The notes below the pieces were generated by a model that saw only the letters and a program-made list of their open reading frames with translations, was not told the DNA's origin and did not search any database. From JBAXXL01 sp037127915 (lineage in GTDB: Bacteria; Bacteroidota; Ignavibacteria; Kapaibacteriales; UBA2268), in contig JBAXXL010000017.1 in assembly GCA_037127915.1 (NCBI GenBank), positions 17,006-81,005 on the forward strand: a stretch of DNA of 64,000 bases, read 5' to 3'. Both the position numbers and the translations under genes were made by a program. This document shows positions 17,548 to 26,380 of this stretch, one piece after another. Within the stretch, counting starts at the first letter, position 1, and every line of letters begins with the position of its first letter.

Positions 17548-17607
17548 TAAATTGCAAAAAAGTAATTTAGTAATATTATTAATTAAATTTTATACAAAGG
17601 TATATTA

Positions 17608-18939
17608 ATGGCTAAGACAAGAGTACTTATTATTGGTGCCGCAGGCCGCGATTTCCATAATTTCAATACTGTTTACCGCACAGACCCTAACACAGAAGTT
17701 ATTGCGTTTACAGCCGCTCAAATTCCGGACATAGACGGAAGAAAATATCCTGCATCTTTAGCAGGTCAATACTATCCACAAGGAATTCCAATTTATGATG
17801 AATCGGAACTTCCAAGATTGATCAACGAAGAAAAAATAGACGAATGCGTTCTATCATATAGCGATTTACCTTATGAAAGAGTAATGCACATAGGTTCTTT
17901 AGTTATGGCTAATGGAGCAAAATTCTCAATGATGGGAACAACTCCTACTATGATTAAATCAACCAAACCTGTTATTTCTATCACAGCTGTTCGTACAGGT
18001 TGCGGTAAATCACAAACAACACGTGCCGTTGTCCGCGCTTTGAAAGAAGCAGGATTGAAGGTCGTTTCTGTTCGTCATCCTATGCCTTATGGTGATTTGG
18101 AAATTCAAAAAGTTCAACGTTTTGAAACAATCGCTGATTTAACAAAACATAAATGCACAATCGAAGAAATGGAAGAATACGAACCACATATAGCTATGGG
18201 TTCTATCATTTATTCAGGTGTTGATTACGAAGCAATTTTACGCGAAGCAGAAAAAGAAGCTGACGTAATTTTATGGGATGGCGGCAATAATGATATGTCA
18301 TTCTATTTACCAGATCTATCAATCACAGTTGTTGATCCTCTACGTCCTGGTCACGAAATTGCATATTATCCTGGCGAAGTTAACTTGCGCACAGCAGACA
18401 TTATAGTAATGAACAAAATTGATTCAGCTTACCCTGAAGACGTAAACGAAGTATTACATAACATCCGCGAATATAATCCAAAAGCTGAAATAGTTATGGC
18501 CGCATCATCAATTATGGTTGACAATCCTTCTGTAATTAAAGGTAAAAGAGTTTTGGTTATAGAAGATGGTCCAACATTAACTCACGGCGAAATGCAAATC
18601 GGTGCTGGTACAGTTGCCGCTGAACGTTTTGGCGCGTTAGAATTAATTGACCCACGCGAAATGGCTGTTGGCAAATTAGCTGAAACATTCGAAAAATATC
18701 CTGAAATTGGTATCTTATTACCAGCTATGGGTTATGGCGAACAACAAATGAAAGATTTGGAAGCTACAATTGCTAAAGTTGATTGCGAAGGTGTTGTAAT
18801 TGGAACTCCTATTGATTTAGGTCGCTTTATCAAAATTAAACAACCACAAACACGCGTTAATTATGAATTATCTGAAATCGGTTTCCCTACCGTAAAATCA
18901 CTTGTTGGCGACTTTATTAAAGTTCACAACTTAAAATAA
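17608..18939 (+). CDS. Cyclic 2,3-diphosphoglycerate synthetase-like NTPase
   Basis: 443 residues. The N-terminal Rossmann-like part starts KTRVLIIGAAGRDFHNFN, followed near residue 130 by a P-loop in VRTGCGKSQTTRAVV, and later by DVILWDGGNNDMSFY and IVMNKIDSAYPED (GTPase-like NKxD). This sequence family is annotated after the archaeal cyclic-2,3-diphosphoglycerate synthetase, but bacterial members are widespread and their substrate is not established, so the name is by similarity only. It stands upstream of pyrBI and is separated from it by a strong terminator, so it is its own transcription unit. Confidence 0.8.
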   Translation: MAKTRVLIIGAAGRDFHNFNTVYRTDPNTEVIAFTAAQIPDIDGRKYPASLAGQYYPQGIPIYDESELPRLINEEKIDECVLSYSDLPYERVMHIGSLVMANGAKFSMMGTTPTMIKSTKPVISITAVRTGCGKSQTTRAVVRALKEAGLKVVSVRHPMPYGDLEIQKVQRFETIADLTKHKCTIEEMEEYEPHIAMGSIIYSGVDYEAILREAEKEADVILWDGGNNDMSFYLPDLSITVVDPLRPGHEIAYYPGEVNLRTADIIVMNKIDSAYPEDVNEVLHNIREYNPKAEIVMAASSIMVDNPSVIKGKRVLVIEDGPTLTHGEMQIGAGTVAAERFGALELIDPREMAVGKLAETFEKYPEIGILLPAMGYGEQQMKDLEATIAKVDCEGVVIGTPIDLGRFIKIKQPQTRVNYELSEIGFPTVKSLVGDFIKVHNLK

Positions 18940-18955
18940 TTTATATATAATTAAG

Positions 18956-18988
18956 AAAGCGATTTTCTCTGAGAATCGCTTTTTTTTT
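18956..18988 (+). terminator. Intrinsic terminator
   Basis: AAAGCGATTTTC and GAGAATCGCTTT form a 12-bp stem with one G-T pair and a TCT loop, followed by eight T. It ends the cPGS-like gene before pyrB. Confidence 0.9.
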
Positions 18989-19021
18989 AAACTAATATTA
19001 AAATTTAATACTAATACTGAT

Positions 19022-19939
19022 ATGACACAAATTAAAAACAGAAATCTGATTTCCATAAATGATTTCACTACTGAAGAGTATATGTATATTCTTGGATTAT
19101 CAGAAGAATTCGAGCAAAAACCGGTTCAAAATATTGCCGAAGGTAAAGTCGTGGCTACTTTATTTTTTGAACCGTCCACCCGCACCCGTTTAAGTTTTGA
19201 AAGCGCCGCAAGCAAATTAGGCGCTAAAGTAATTGGTTTTTCAGATGCCACAAATTCCAGTGCCGCGAAAGGCGAAACTTTGGCGGATACCATTAAAACA
19301 GTTGCAAATTATGCCGACCTTATTGTAATGAGACATCCTTTGGAAGGGTCTGCACGTTGGGCGAGTGAAGTTTCAAACGTACCGATAATTAATGCCGGTG
19401 ATGGAGCCAACCAACATCCTACACAATGTTTACTGGACCTTTATTCAATTAGAAAGACGCAAGGAACATTGGAAAACCTGAACATCGCTTTGATTGGCGA
19501 TTTAAAATATGGCCGTACAGTACATTCGTTGGTGGACGCAATGAGTAATTTTAATACTACATTTCATTTGGTGTCACCGGAAAGCTTGAAATTACCAAGT
19601 TCCGATAAAATGCACATAAAAGAAAAGGGGTCAAAATATTTCCAATACACTAAAATACAAGAAGTTGTTGACAAAGTGGATATTTTATATATGACTCGTG
19701 TTCAGCGCGAACGTTTCTTGGATATTCAAGATTATGAAAAAGTTAAAAATTCATACATATTAGAAAAATCAATGTTGACGAATGCTAAGCAAAATATGAA
19801 GGTACTTCATCCCCTACCACGTGTAAACGAAATAAATACCGATGTTGACGATACTATGCAAGCGTATTATTTTCAACAAGCTTTAAACGGCGTATATGTT
19901 CGCCAAGCGCTGATAGCTTCAATTTTAGGATTAAAATAG
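19022..19939 (+). CDS. pyrB: Aspartate carbamoyltransferase catalytic subunit
   Basis: Condenses carbamoyl phosphate with aspartate in de novo pyrimidine synthesis. The 305 residues cover the whole catalytic chain. The carbamoyl-phosphate loop is FFEPSTRTRLSFE (STRTR at residues 52-56), followed by MRHPLEGSAR, the NAGDGANQHPTQCLLDLYSI segment and the HPLPRVNEI aspartate-binding motif near the C-terminus. The gene is followed directly by pyrI, so the enzyme is expected to be the allosteric dodecamer of the E. coli kind. Confidence 0.96.
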   Translation: MTQIKNRNLISINDFTTEEYMYILGLSEEFEQKPVQNIAEGKVVATLFFEPSTRTRLSFESAASKLGAKVIGFSDATNSSAAKGETLADTIKTVANYADLIVMRHPLEGSARWASEVSNVPIINAGDGANQHPTQCLLDLYSIRKTQGTLENLNIALIGDLKYGRTVHSLVDAMSNFNTTFHLVSPESLKLPSSDKMHIKEKGSKYFQYTKIQEVVDKVDILYMTRVQRERFLDIQDYEKVKNSYILEKSMLTNAKQNMKVLHPLPRVNEINTDVDDTMQAYYFQQALNGVYVRQALIASILGLK

Positions 19940-19948
19940 GTGGATGTT

Positions 19949-20404
19949 ATGAATAAAAAAGAATTAATCGTTTCGGCTATAGAAAACGGAACTGTGATTG
20001 ACCATATTCAAGCTGATAAACTTTTTCAAGTTATTAAAATACTAAATCTTGATATTTGTTCAAATCAAATTTTGTTCGGTACTAATTTAGCTAGTAAAAA
20101 ATTAAATAAAAAAGCTATTATCAAAATCCAAGATAAGTTTTTTGAAAGAGATGAAATTAATAAAATAGCTATCGTATCTCCTTACGCTACATTGATTACT
20201 ATTCAAGATTATAATGTATTGGAAAAGTACAATTTATCCTTGCCCGAAACTATTCAAGGAATTGTTAAGTGTTTTAATCCAAAGTGTATTACAAACCATG
20301 AAAGTGTTCTCCAAAAATTCGATGTTTTGGATAAAGACAAAATTCAATTGCAATGTCATTATTGCCAAAAAATAACCAAACAAGAAACTTTGAATTTCTT
20401 GTAA
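19949..20404 (+). CDS. pyrI: Aspartate carbamoyltransferase regulatory subunit
   Basis: Regulatory chain that binds CTP/ATP and holds the catalytic trimers together. The start is taken as the ATG at 19949, since AGGTGG lies six bases before it and the protein then begins MNKKELIVSAIENGTVIDHI as in other PyrI; a GTG at 19940 is also in frame. The 151 residues end with the zinc domain, with four cysteines in CFNPKC and CHYCQK. The gap to pyrB is nine bases, so the two are co-translated. Confidence 0.95.
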   Translation: MNKKELIVSAIENGTVIDHIQADKLFQVIKILNLDICSNQILFGTNLASKKLNKKAIIKIQDKFFERDEINKIAIVSPYATLITIQDYNVLEKYNLSLPETIQGIVKCFNPKCITNHESVLQKFDVLDKDKIQLQCHYCQKITKQETLNFL

Positions 20405-20412
20405 AAATAAAA

Positions 20413-20476
20413 ACCTTCGGAAGGTATTACCTGCCGAAGGTCGCGACTGTAAAGGCGGGTCTTTAGACCCGTCTTT
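20413..20476 (+). terminator. Two hairpins after pyrI
   Basis: ACCTTCGG pairs with CCGAAGGT (20413-20441). A second hairpin of GGCGGGTCT and AGACCCGTC with one mismatch lies at 20452-20476. Neither has a long T-run. The second is related to the hairpin at 35928. Confidence 0.55.
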
Positions 20477-20580
20477 ACTTGTTTCCCTCGAGCCAATTGT
20501 TTTCTTGACTCTTTCTTCCCTTTCTCTCTCACAACTGAATCAATCCCAGGTTTACCCTTGGACTAATTCATATTTTTTAT

Positions 20581-22953
20581 TTATCTCGCAACCACAAACC
20601 GCTTGGAAATACTCTTATCTTTCATTTGAACAACCACATTGTAAGTTCCATTCGATAGTGTCCCGCAGTTTATTTGCAGTTTGGTTTCGCCTTGCGTTAT
20701 AAATCCTGCAAATACATTCATCAGCTCATTGCCCTGCAAATCATAAACTTTCACATCGGCTTCTATAGACTCTGAAAAATTGATTTGTAATTCGATATTA
20801 TCATTTGTTGGATTTGGATAGATTGAAAATTGTTGCGAATAGTTCGGTAATAATTCCACAGATTGCTCATCATTAGCTAACGCTATCGTATGATTATTAC
20901 CGCAGGACACTGTGTACCATTTTGTTCCTGTACCGATTTGCACAGGGCTGTTTCTATAAGTCATTGTATTATCCCACCCCCAAAGTGTACCATCTGTCTT
21001 AATGCCAACATTATAAATGTTAGAGTTGCTTATATAATACCAGTCTGCATCTTTTCCTATCTGAAGAGGATTATATGTCCAATAATCTAGATCACCAAGA
21101 GTATGATTAGCCCAAACCCAAATCGTGCCATCTGTCTTTATTGCAATGGCATATTGTTCGGAAGTAGAGACTGAAGACCAATTGTTTTCATTTCCTATTT
21201 GTCTTGGACTTGCTACAGCAGAATCAGATTCATAGCCCAATGCACTACCTAAATTACCCCAAGACCATAATGTGCCATCAACTTTAATTGCAATGCTATA
21301 TTCATCAGCACAAGAAACATAAGACCAATTATTGTCTGTGCCGATTTGGACAGGCTCATAACTTCCTAAAGGCACACCTGAGGGTCCTTCGCCCCAAGCC
21401 CAAAGGGTTCCATCAGTCTTAATAGCGGCAGTATGCCAGCGACCACACGAAACAACCGCCCAATCTTTATCAGTTCCGATCTGCACAGGACTTAACCTTG
21501 CTGTAGTAGATCCATCCCCTAACTGTCCCGTTAAATTACTACCCCAAGCCCATAAAGTGCCATCGGATTTTAAACCTAAGGAATGATACTTACCTGAAGA
21601 AACTGAAATCCAATTATTATCTGCTCCTATTTGCACCGGAAAAAGTCTATCTATTCCGGTACCATCGCCTAATTGACCATAATAGCCGTGACCATAATCA
21701 TTACCACCCCACGCCCAAAGTGTACCATCCATTTTAATTCCAAAAGATCTGGACAAACTACACTCGACAAATGCCCAGTTTGTACCGTTTTCTAAGTCTT
21801 TAGATTTGAGCCAATAATTTGTTGTTCCATCGCCTAATTGGCCAAATTCATTCCAGCCCCATCCCCAAATTGAGCCATCAACTTTTATACCAAGGGAAAC
21901 AAATTTACCGCAAGAAACTGAAACCCAATTAGTATTAGTACCGATTTGGATTGGACTACTAACATCGGTTCTGATTCCATCACCTAATTGATTACGTTCA
22001 TTATCACCCCAAGCCCAGAGTGTTCTATCATTTTTTATTCCGAACGATTGTCCAGGACCACAGCTAACAGAAACCCAATTAGAATCGTTACCTATTTGTG
22101 TTGGACTAATTATATTGATTGTTGTTCCATTACCTAATTGACCACTTTCATTATCACCCCAAGCCCATAAAGTTCCATCATTGCTGAGGGCAACAGTATA
22201 CCTATATCCGCAGGAAATCAACTTCCAATTTGAACTAGTTCCTATTTTTGTTGGTATAAGACGTGTTACTCGAGTACTATCTCCTAATTGACCAAAGTTA
22301 TTAATGCCCCACGCCCAAAGTGTGCCGTCAGTTTTTTTGGCGACTGAAAATTCAGAACCACAAGACACACTCGACCAATTGTTGTCCAATCCAACCTGCG
22401 AAAATGTATCTCTATTGATTGTTGTTCCATCGCCCAATTGACCATATTTATTATTACCCCTACCCCATAGAGTGCCATCAGTTTTAATAGCAAGAGTAAA
22501 ATCACTACGACAAGAAATTGTAGCCCAGTTATTTTCTGTACCTACTTGCTTCGGACTTTGTCCATTATACGATTCTAATGAACTCCATACCCAAAGTGTC
22601 CCATCAGTTTTAATAGCATAAGTTTGGTCAGCACAACAAATCACGAAAGCCCAATTGTTGTCTTTACCTATCTGGACAGGAATAAGTCTTTCAATCTTAG
22701 TACTATCCCCCAACTGCCCCTGATCATTTTTTCCCCAAGCCCAAAGAGTTCCATCGGTTTTAATAGCGATTGTTAGGTCATACCCACAAGAAACTAATTT
22801 CCAATCATTTGAACTCGACACCTCTCTCGGTGACAGATTGTCTTTTATACCAAGCTGACCACTAGAATTACTCCCCCAGCCATACATTGTTTTCGAATAA
22901 ACATTAATGCTACATAATAACACTAATAAAAATAGAATCATAGTTTTTTTCAT
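20581..22953 (-). CDS. Secreted RCC1-repeat protein with T9SS sorting domain (790 aa)
   Basis: Signal peptide MKKTMILFLLVLLCSINVYS, starting at the ATG at 22953 (GGTGAT upstream) rather than the GTG at 22965. Then come about 13 repeats of ~50 residues with the core TDGTLWAWGxNxxGQLGDGT and VSCGxxxSIAIK, the pattern of RCC1/BLIP-II beta-propellers, enough for nearly two seven-bladed propellers. The last ~80 residues are a type A T9SS sorting domain (FSIYPNPTNDNIELQINFSE, ending SKRFVVAR). The protein should be exported to the cell surface. RCC1 propellers bind proteins in many settings; the ligand here is unknown. Confidence 0.9.
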   Translation of the reverse strand: MKKTMILFLLVLLCSINVYSKTMYGWGSNSSGQLGIKDNLSPREVSSSNDWKLVSCGYDLTIAIKTDGTLWAWGKNDQGQLGDSTKIERLIPVQIGKDNNWAFVICCADQTYAIKTDGTLWVWSSLESYNGQSPKQVGTENNWATISCRSDFTLAIKTDGTLWGRGNNKYGQLGDGTTINRDTFSQVGLDNNWSSVSCGSEFSVAKKTDGTLWAWGINNFGQLGDSTRVTRLIPTKIGTSSNWKLISCGYRYTVALSNDGTLWAWGDNESGQLGNGTTINIISPTQIGNDSNWVSVSCGPGQSFGIKNDRTLWAWGDNERNQLGDGIRTDVSSPIQIGTNTNWVSVSCGKFVSLGIKVDGSIWGWGWNEFGQLGDGTTNYWLKSKDLENGTNWAFVECSLSRSFGIKMDGTLWAWGGNDYGHGYYGQLGDGTGIDRLFPVQIGADNNWISVSSGKYHSLGLKSDGTLWAWGSNLTGQLGDGSTTARLSPVQIGTDKDWAVVSCGRWHTAAIKTDGTLWAWGEGPSGVPLGSYEPVQIGTDNNWSYVSCADEYSIAIKVDGTLWSWGNLGSALGYESDSAVASPRQIGNENNWSSVSTSEQYAIAIKTDGTIWVWANHTLGDLDYWTYNPLQIGKDADWYYISNSNIYNVGIKTDGTLWGWDNTMTYRNSPVQIGTGTKWYTVSCGNNHTIALANDEQSVELLPNYSQQFSIYPNPTNDNIELQINFSESIEADVKVYDLQGNELMNVFAGFITQGETKLQINCGTLSNGTYNVVVQMKDKSISKRFVVAR

Positions 22954-23025
22954 ATCACCGCTCACTAAAATAAATAAAATATTCTTATGTAATCACGACT
23001 TTTGTAAACCAATTTAACTCGTTCC

Positions 23026-23041
23026 CAAGCTACTGCTTGGT
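23026..23041. repeat. Small hairpin between RCC1 genes
   Basis: CCAAGC-TACT-GCTTGG, between the stop of one RCC1 gene and the start of the other. No T-run follows. Confidence 0.4.
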
Positions 23042-23053
23042 CACGCTTACTCT

Positions 23054-24442
23054 TTATCTCGCAACCACAAACCGTTTAGAAATACTCTTATCTTTAATTT
23101 GAACAACTACATTGTAAGTCCCATTCGATAGTGTCCCGCAGTTAATTTGCATTTTTGTTTCACCTTGCGGTAAAAGTCCTGCGAATACAATCATCAGTTC
23201 ATTACCTTGCAAATCATAGACTTTCACATCAGCTGTTATAGATTCTGAAAAATTAATTTGTAATTCAATATTATCATTTGTCGGATTTGGATACAGTGAT
23301 AATTGTTGTGAATCGTTCGGTAATAATTCCACCGATTGTTCATCGTCAGCTAATGCTATTGTATGAGAACTACCACAAGCTACTCTGCTCCATTTTGTGC
23401 CTACACCAATTTGCACCGGGCTGTTTCTATTAATCTTGGTTCCATCACCTAATTGGCCGCTCCCGTTGGCACCCCAAGCCCAGAGAGTACCATCGGTTTT
23501 AATACCGAATGATTGGGTAGCACTACTGAATATATTAGACCAATTTGTATCAATTCCGATTTGTAATCGTGTCTTGCTATCAATTAAGGTTCCATCACCC
23601 AATTGACCAAACCTATTCTCGCCCCACCCCCAAAGAGTACCATCGGATTTTATTGCAATTGAAAATGATACCCCACACGAAACTTTTGCCCAGGTTTTAT
23701 CAGTTCCGATTTTTTCTGGAATTTGGGCAGGATAAAAACATTCGTTGCCTAATTCACCATACATATTACGCCCCCATGCCCAGAGCGTACCATCAGTGCA
23801 GGTTGCTAAAGTATGTGTATAACCACAAGAAACAGTAGCCCATTTTTGAAGCATACCTATTTGAGTAGGTACAATTACATCCACCTTGGTTCCATTACCT
23901 AATTGGCCTTGATTATTCTGACCCCACGCCCAAAGTGTAGCATCTGTTTTTATAGCGAGAGAATGAGTAGCACCACACGAAACAGTCACCCAATCTTTGT
24001 CAGTACCAATCTGTATAGGATAACTCTTATTTATTCTTGTAGTATCACCTAATTGACCAAATTCATTACTACCCCATCCCCAAATTGTGCCATCTGTTTT
24101 TATAGCAATGGAGTATGCATCCCCGCACGAGACAACTGCCCAATCGCTATCTGTTCCGACTTGCATAGGGCTAGTTTTACTGATTGTTGTACCATCACCT
24201 AATTGACCATAATTATTAGCACCCCACGCCCATAATGTTCCGTCAAGTTTTATCCCAACAGAATGAGATTTACCGCAAGAAACATATTTCCAATCGTTAG
24301 AATTCGAAATATTGGCAGGTAAGCAAGTATCCGCTATGCCAAGCTGACCATAGGAATTGCTTCCCCAACCGAACATTTCTTTAGTATAAATATTAATACT
24401 ACACAACAGTACTAATAAAAGTAAAATAGTAATTTTTTTCAT
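23054..24442 (-). CDS. Secreted RCC1-repeat protein with T9SS sorting domain (462 aa)
   Basis: Shorter paralogue of the preceding gene. The start is placed at the ATG at 24442, which gives the signal peptide MKKITILLLLVLLCSINIYT; the upstream in-frame extension has no signal-peptide character. Seven to eight RCC1-type repeats (GTLWAWGANNYGQLGDGT and similar) would form a single propeller, and the sorting domain (LSLYPNPTNDNIELQINFSE, ending SKRFVVAR) is almost identical to that of the neighbour. A 100-bp gap separates the two, so they may be co-transcribed. Confidence 0.9.
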   Translation of the reverse strand: MKKITILLLLVLLCSINIYTKEMFGWGSNSYGQLGIADTCLPANISNSNDWKYVSCGKSHSVGIKLDGTLWAWGANNYGQLGDGTTISKTSPMQVGTDSDWAVVSCGDAYSIAIKTDGTIWGWGSNEFGQLGDTTRINKSYPIQIGTDKDWVTVSCGATHSLAIKTDATLWAWGQNNQGQLGNGTKVDVIVPTQIGMLQKWATVSCGYTHTLATCTDGTLWAWGRNMYGELGNECFYPAQIPEKIGTDKTWAKVSCGVSFSIAIKSDGTLWGWGENRFGQLGDGTLIDSKTRLQIGIDTNWSNIFSSATQSFGIKTDGTLWAWGANGSGQLGDGTKINRNSPVQIGVGTKWSRVACGSSHTIALADDEQSVELLPNDSQQLSLYPNPTNDNIELQINFSESITADVKVYDLQGNELMIVFAGLLPQGETKMQINCGTLSNGTYNVVVQIKDKSISKRFVVAR

Positions 24443-24696
24443 AACACCGCTCCAAAAAATATAAAAATTAGTTTGTAATTCATAATTACTATAAACCAAT
24501 TTGTGTGCCATCGATTTATTTATGAATTTTAATTAATCATGTAAATACTGCGGCTTTAAATATCTTTTAATAAATCACTTACAAAACCTTATCGAACGCC
24601 ATAAAATACAGCTTTATAAACGGTTTGGCTGAGAGTGTTGATTGTGTTAAATTCATGACTCACTAAAGTGTCAGACCACTTCACACTTAAGAGGCA

Positions 24697-24752
24697 ATTA
24701 CGAATTACGAATTACGAATTACGAATTACGAATTACGAATTACGAATTACGA
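24697..24752 (+). repeat. ATTACGA x 8 tandem array
   Basis: Eight exact copies of the 7-mer ATTACGA, 56 bases. A degenerate version (ATTACCA/ATTACAA) stands in the right-hand direct repeat near 26146. Confidence 0.9.
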
Positions 24753-24912
24753 TATTTCTTCTCTTTGCATTCAAAATTCAAAATTATCCAAAGATATTTT
24801 GGCTAAAGTCGAGAGAATTGTGAGCTTCTTTCTCCACTACATAAATGTAGTGGCAATTGAAATCCTCAAATCCTCTAATCCTGTAAATCCAGATTCTGAC
24901 AATAAAATGGCC
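24753..24912 (+). repeat. Direct repeat, left copy
   Basis: The stretch from GATATTTCTTCTCTTTGCAT through ATCCAAAGATATTTTGGCTA to ATTCTGACAA recurs at about 26175-26315 with small deletions. The two copies flank the gene at 25039-26127. Confidence 0.75.
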
Positions 24913-25038
24913 AAATCAACTACATATTATTTGTTTACAGGTTTACTTTCATTCTAATCGTATTCATCTTCCAATATTTGAATAATTGAAGATTTTTAAT
25001 TAAATTTGAACTTCATTAAAACATACTGGAAATAATTT

Positions 25039-26127
25039 ATGAAAAAGTATCTAATTATTCTCATCTTTTTTTGTTTAACAGCAACAATGATGGGTAAAGG
25101 TGCCGGTTTTATGTTTAATAAAGGAATGGCGACATATATTGATGATTCCGATGGAAGCCACTACTCTATAACCTTTAAAACTGATACTGTGAAACCTGAG
25201 CCAAAACTACCCGGTTCATATTATATTGATTCAGTATTTTATCAAATACAGAAATATAAAATCCCGGATAATAAATTGATGGATAAATATTTCCCTGAAA
25301 AAGAAAAAGTACTATTAGAATATTATAAAGACTTTGAATTTAATTATCAAAAAGATACTCTTTACAGCGGAAGATACAATTTTAGCCCAAAAACTGAATT
25401 CTTTACCAATCAATATGGTAAACAATTTTTACTATGGTATTACGAATCTCCCGAATATTCCGATTCAATTTATCAGCAAAATAAGCGATATTTGAAAGAT
25501 AGTTCAACAACAGTAAAATACCAAATTTATACATTGTTTATTGCAAATTCCTCTTGCGTACTCCTCAATACATTTGCAGTCGATGATAGGAAGTTTAATG
25601 AACGGGTAAACCTTATTAAAAATGATATTTCAAATAATGTTAGAGTCTTCCACGATAGTATTGATAATAAGATTTTATATAGGCAGATTGCTTCGCAACA
25701 GATAGGAAAGCCTTATGTCTTAACAAATAAAAGATATGGCTTCAAAATAGAATTACCTTTTTGGGCAAATGTAACAAAAGGCTATTATCAACTAAATGCC
25801 GGTTTTCCTGACATATACAATATAACTAACGCATTGGAACTGGTTTTGTTTCCTAAAACAAATTATCCTGCTTTAATTGATTTTATTAAGTATATTACAA
25901 CATCAGAGGGTATAATCAAATGTTCAAAATTAGATTTTCAAAATTCTAAGCTTAATTGTTATGAAATTATAAGAAGAAATGATGCCGCGGCTTTCAAATG
26001 CCAATATGTAATGTTTGAAACACCGGAAAAATACGGATTAATTAATTTTACAGCAACAGAATCTACTTACAACTTAAATTTACCTCGTTTTAATGAGTTT
26101 TTGGATAAAGTAGAAATTTTAGAGTAA
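25039..26127 (+). CDS. Exported protein of unknown function (362 aa)
   Basis: An N-terminal signal peptide (MKKYLIILIFFCLTATMMG) shows export; there is no lipobox and no recognisable C-terminal sorting domain. The body is rich in Tyr, Lys and Asp and contains no motif I know. Its reading frame is intact and its codon use resembles that of the neighbours. The gene is bracketed by direct repeats and lies alone on the plus strand between T9SS cargo genes on the other strand. Confidence 0.65.
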   Translation: MKKYLIILIFFCLTATMMGKGAGFMFNKGMATYIDDSDGSHYSITFKTDTVKPEPKLPGSYYIDSVFYQIQKYKIPDNKLMDKYFPEKEKVLLEYYKDFEFNYQKDTLYSGRYNFSPKTEFFTNQYGKQFLLWYYESPEYSDSIYQQNKRYLKDSSTTVKYQIYTLFIANSSCVLLNTFAVDDRKFNERVNLIKNDISNNVRVFHDSIDNKILYRQIASQQIGKPYVLTNKRYGFKIELPFWANVTKGYYQLNAGFPDIYNITNALELVLFPKTNYPALIDFIKYITTSEGIIKCSKLDFQNSKLNCYEIIRRNDAAAFKCQYVMFETPEKYGLINFTATESTYNLNLPRFNEFLDKVEILE

Positions 26128-26174
26128 AAAAATTAATTTCGAATTACCAATTACAAATTACCAATTACAAATTA

Positions 26175-26315
26175 CGATATTTCTTCTCTTTGCATTCAAA
26201 ATTCAAAATTATCCAAAGATATTTTGGCTAGAGCCGAGAGAATTTTACGCAATTCTACCACAACTTAAAAGTCGTGGCTATTGAAATCCTCTAATCATAA
26301 TTCTGACAAAAAAAG
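26175..26315 (+). repeat. Direct repeat, right copy
   Basis: Counterpart of 24753-24912: the same ATATTTCTTCTCTTTGCATT and ATCCAAAGATATTTTGGCTA blocks and the same closing ATTCTGACAA. Confidence 0.75.
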
Positions 26316-26380
26316 GGCGTATGCAATACGCCCCTACATTTTCATCTTCCTATCTTTATATCTTTATATCTTTATGAACT

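Larger units (their letters stand above)
24443..25038. other. 596-bp gap with tandem and direct repeats
   Basis: It holds the leader of the RCC1 gene, the 7-bp tandem array at 24697-24752 and the left copy of a direct repeat (about 24697-24912) whose right copy follows the next gene. No reading frame of note. Confidence 0.6.

Noticed and set aside
17372..17607. Rest of a DUF262 gene
   Set aside because: All frames after the 15-codon stump are closed by stops, and no further DUF262-like segment was seen.
24697..26176. CRISPR-like array of short repeats
   Set aside because: The 7-mers are contiguous without spacers, and no cas gene is near.
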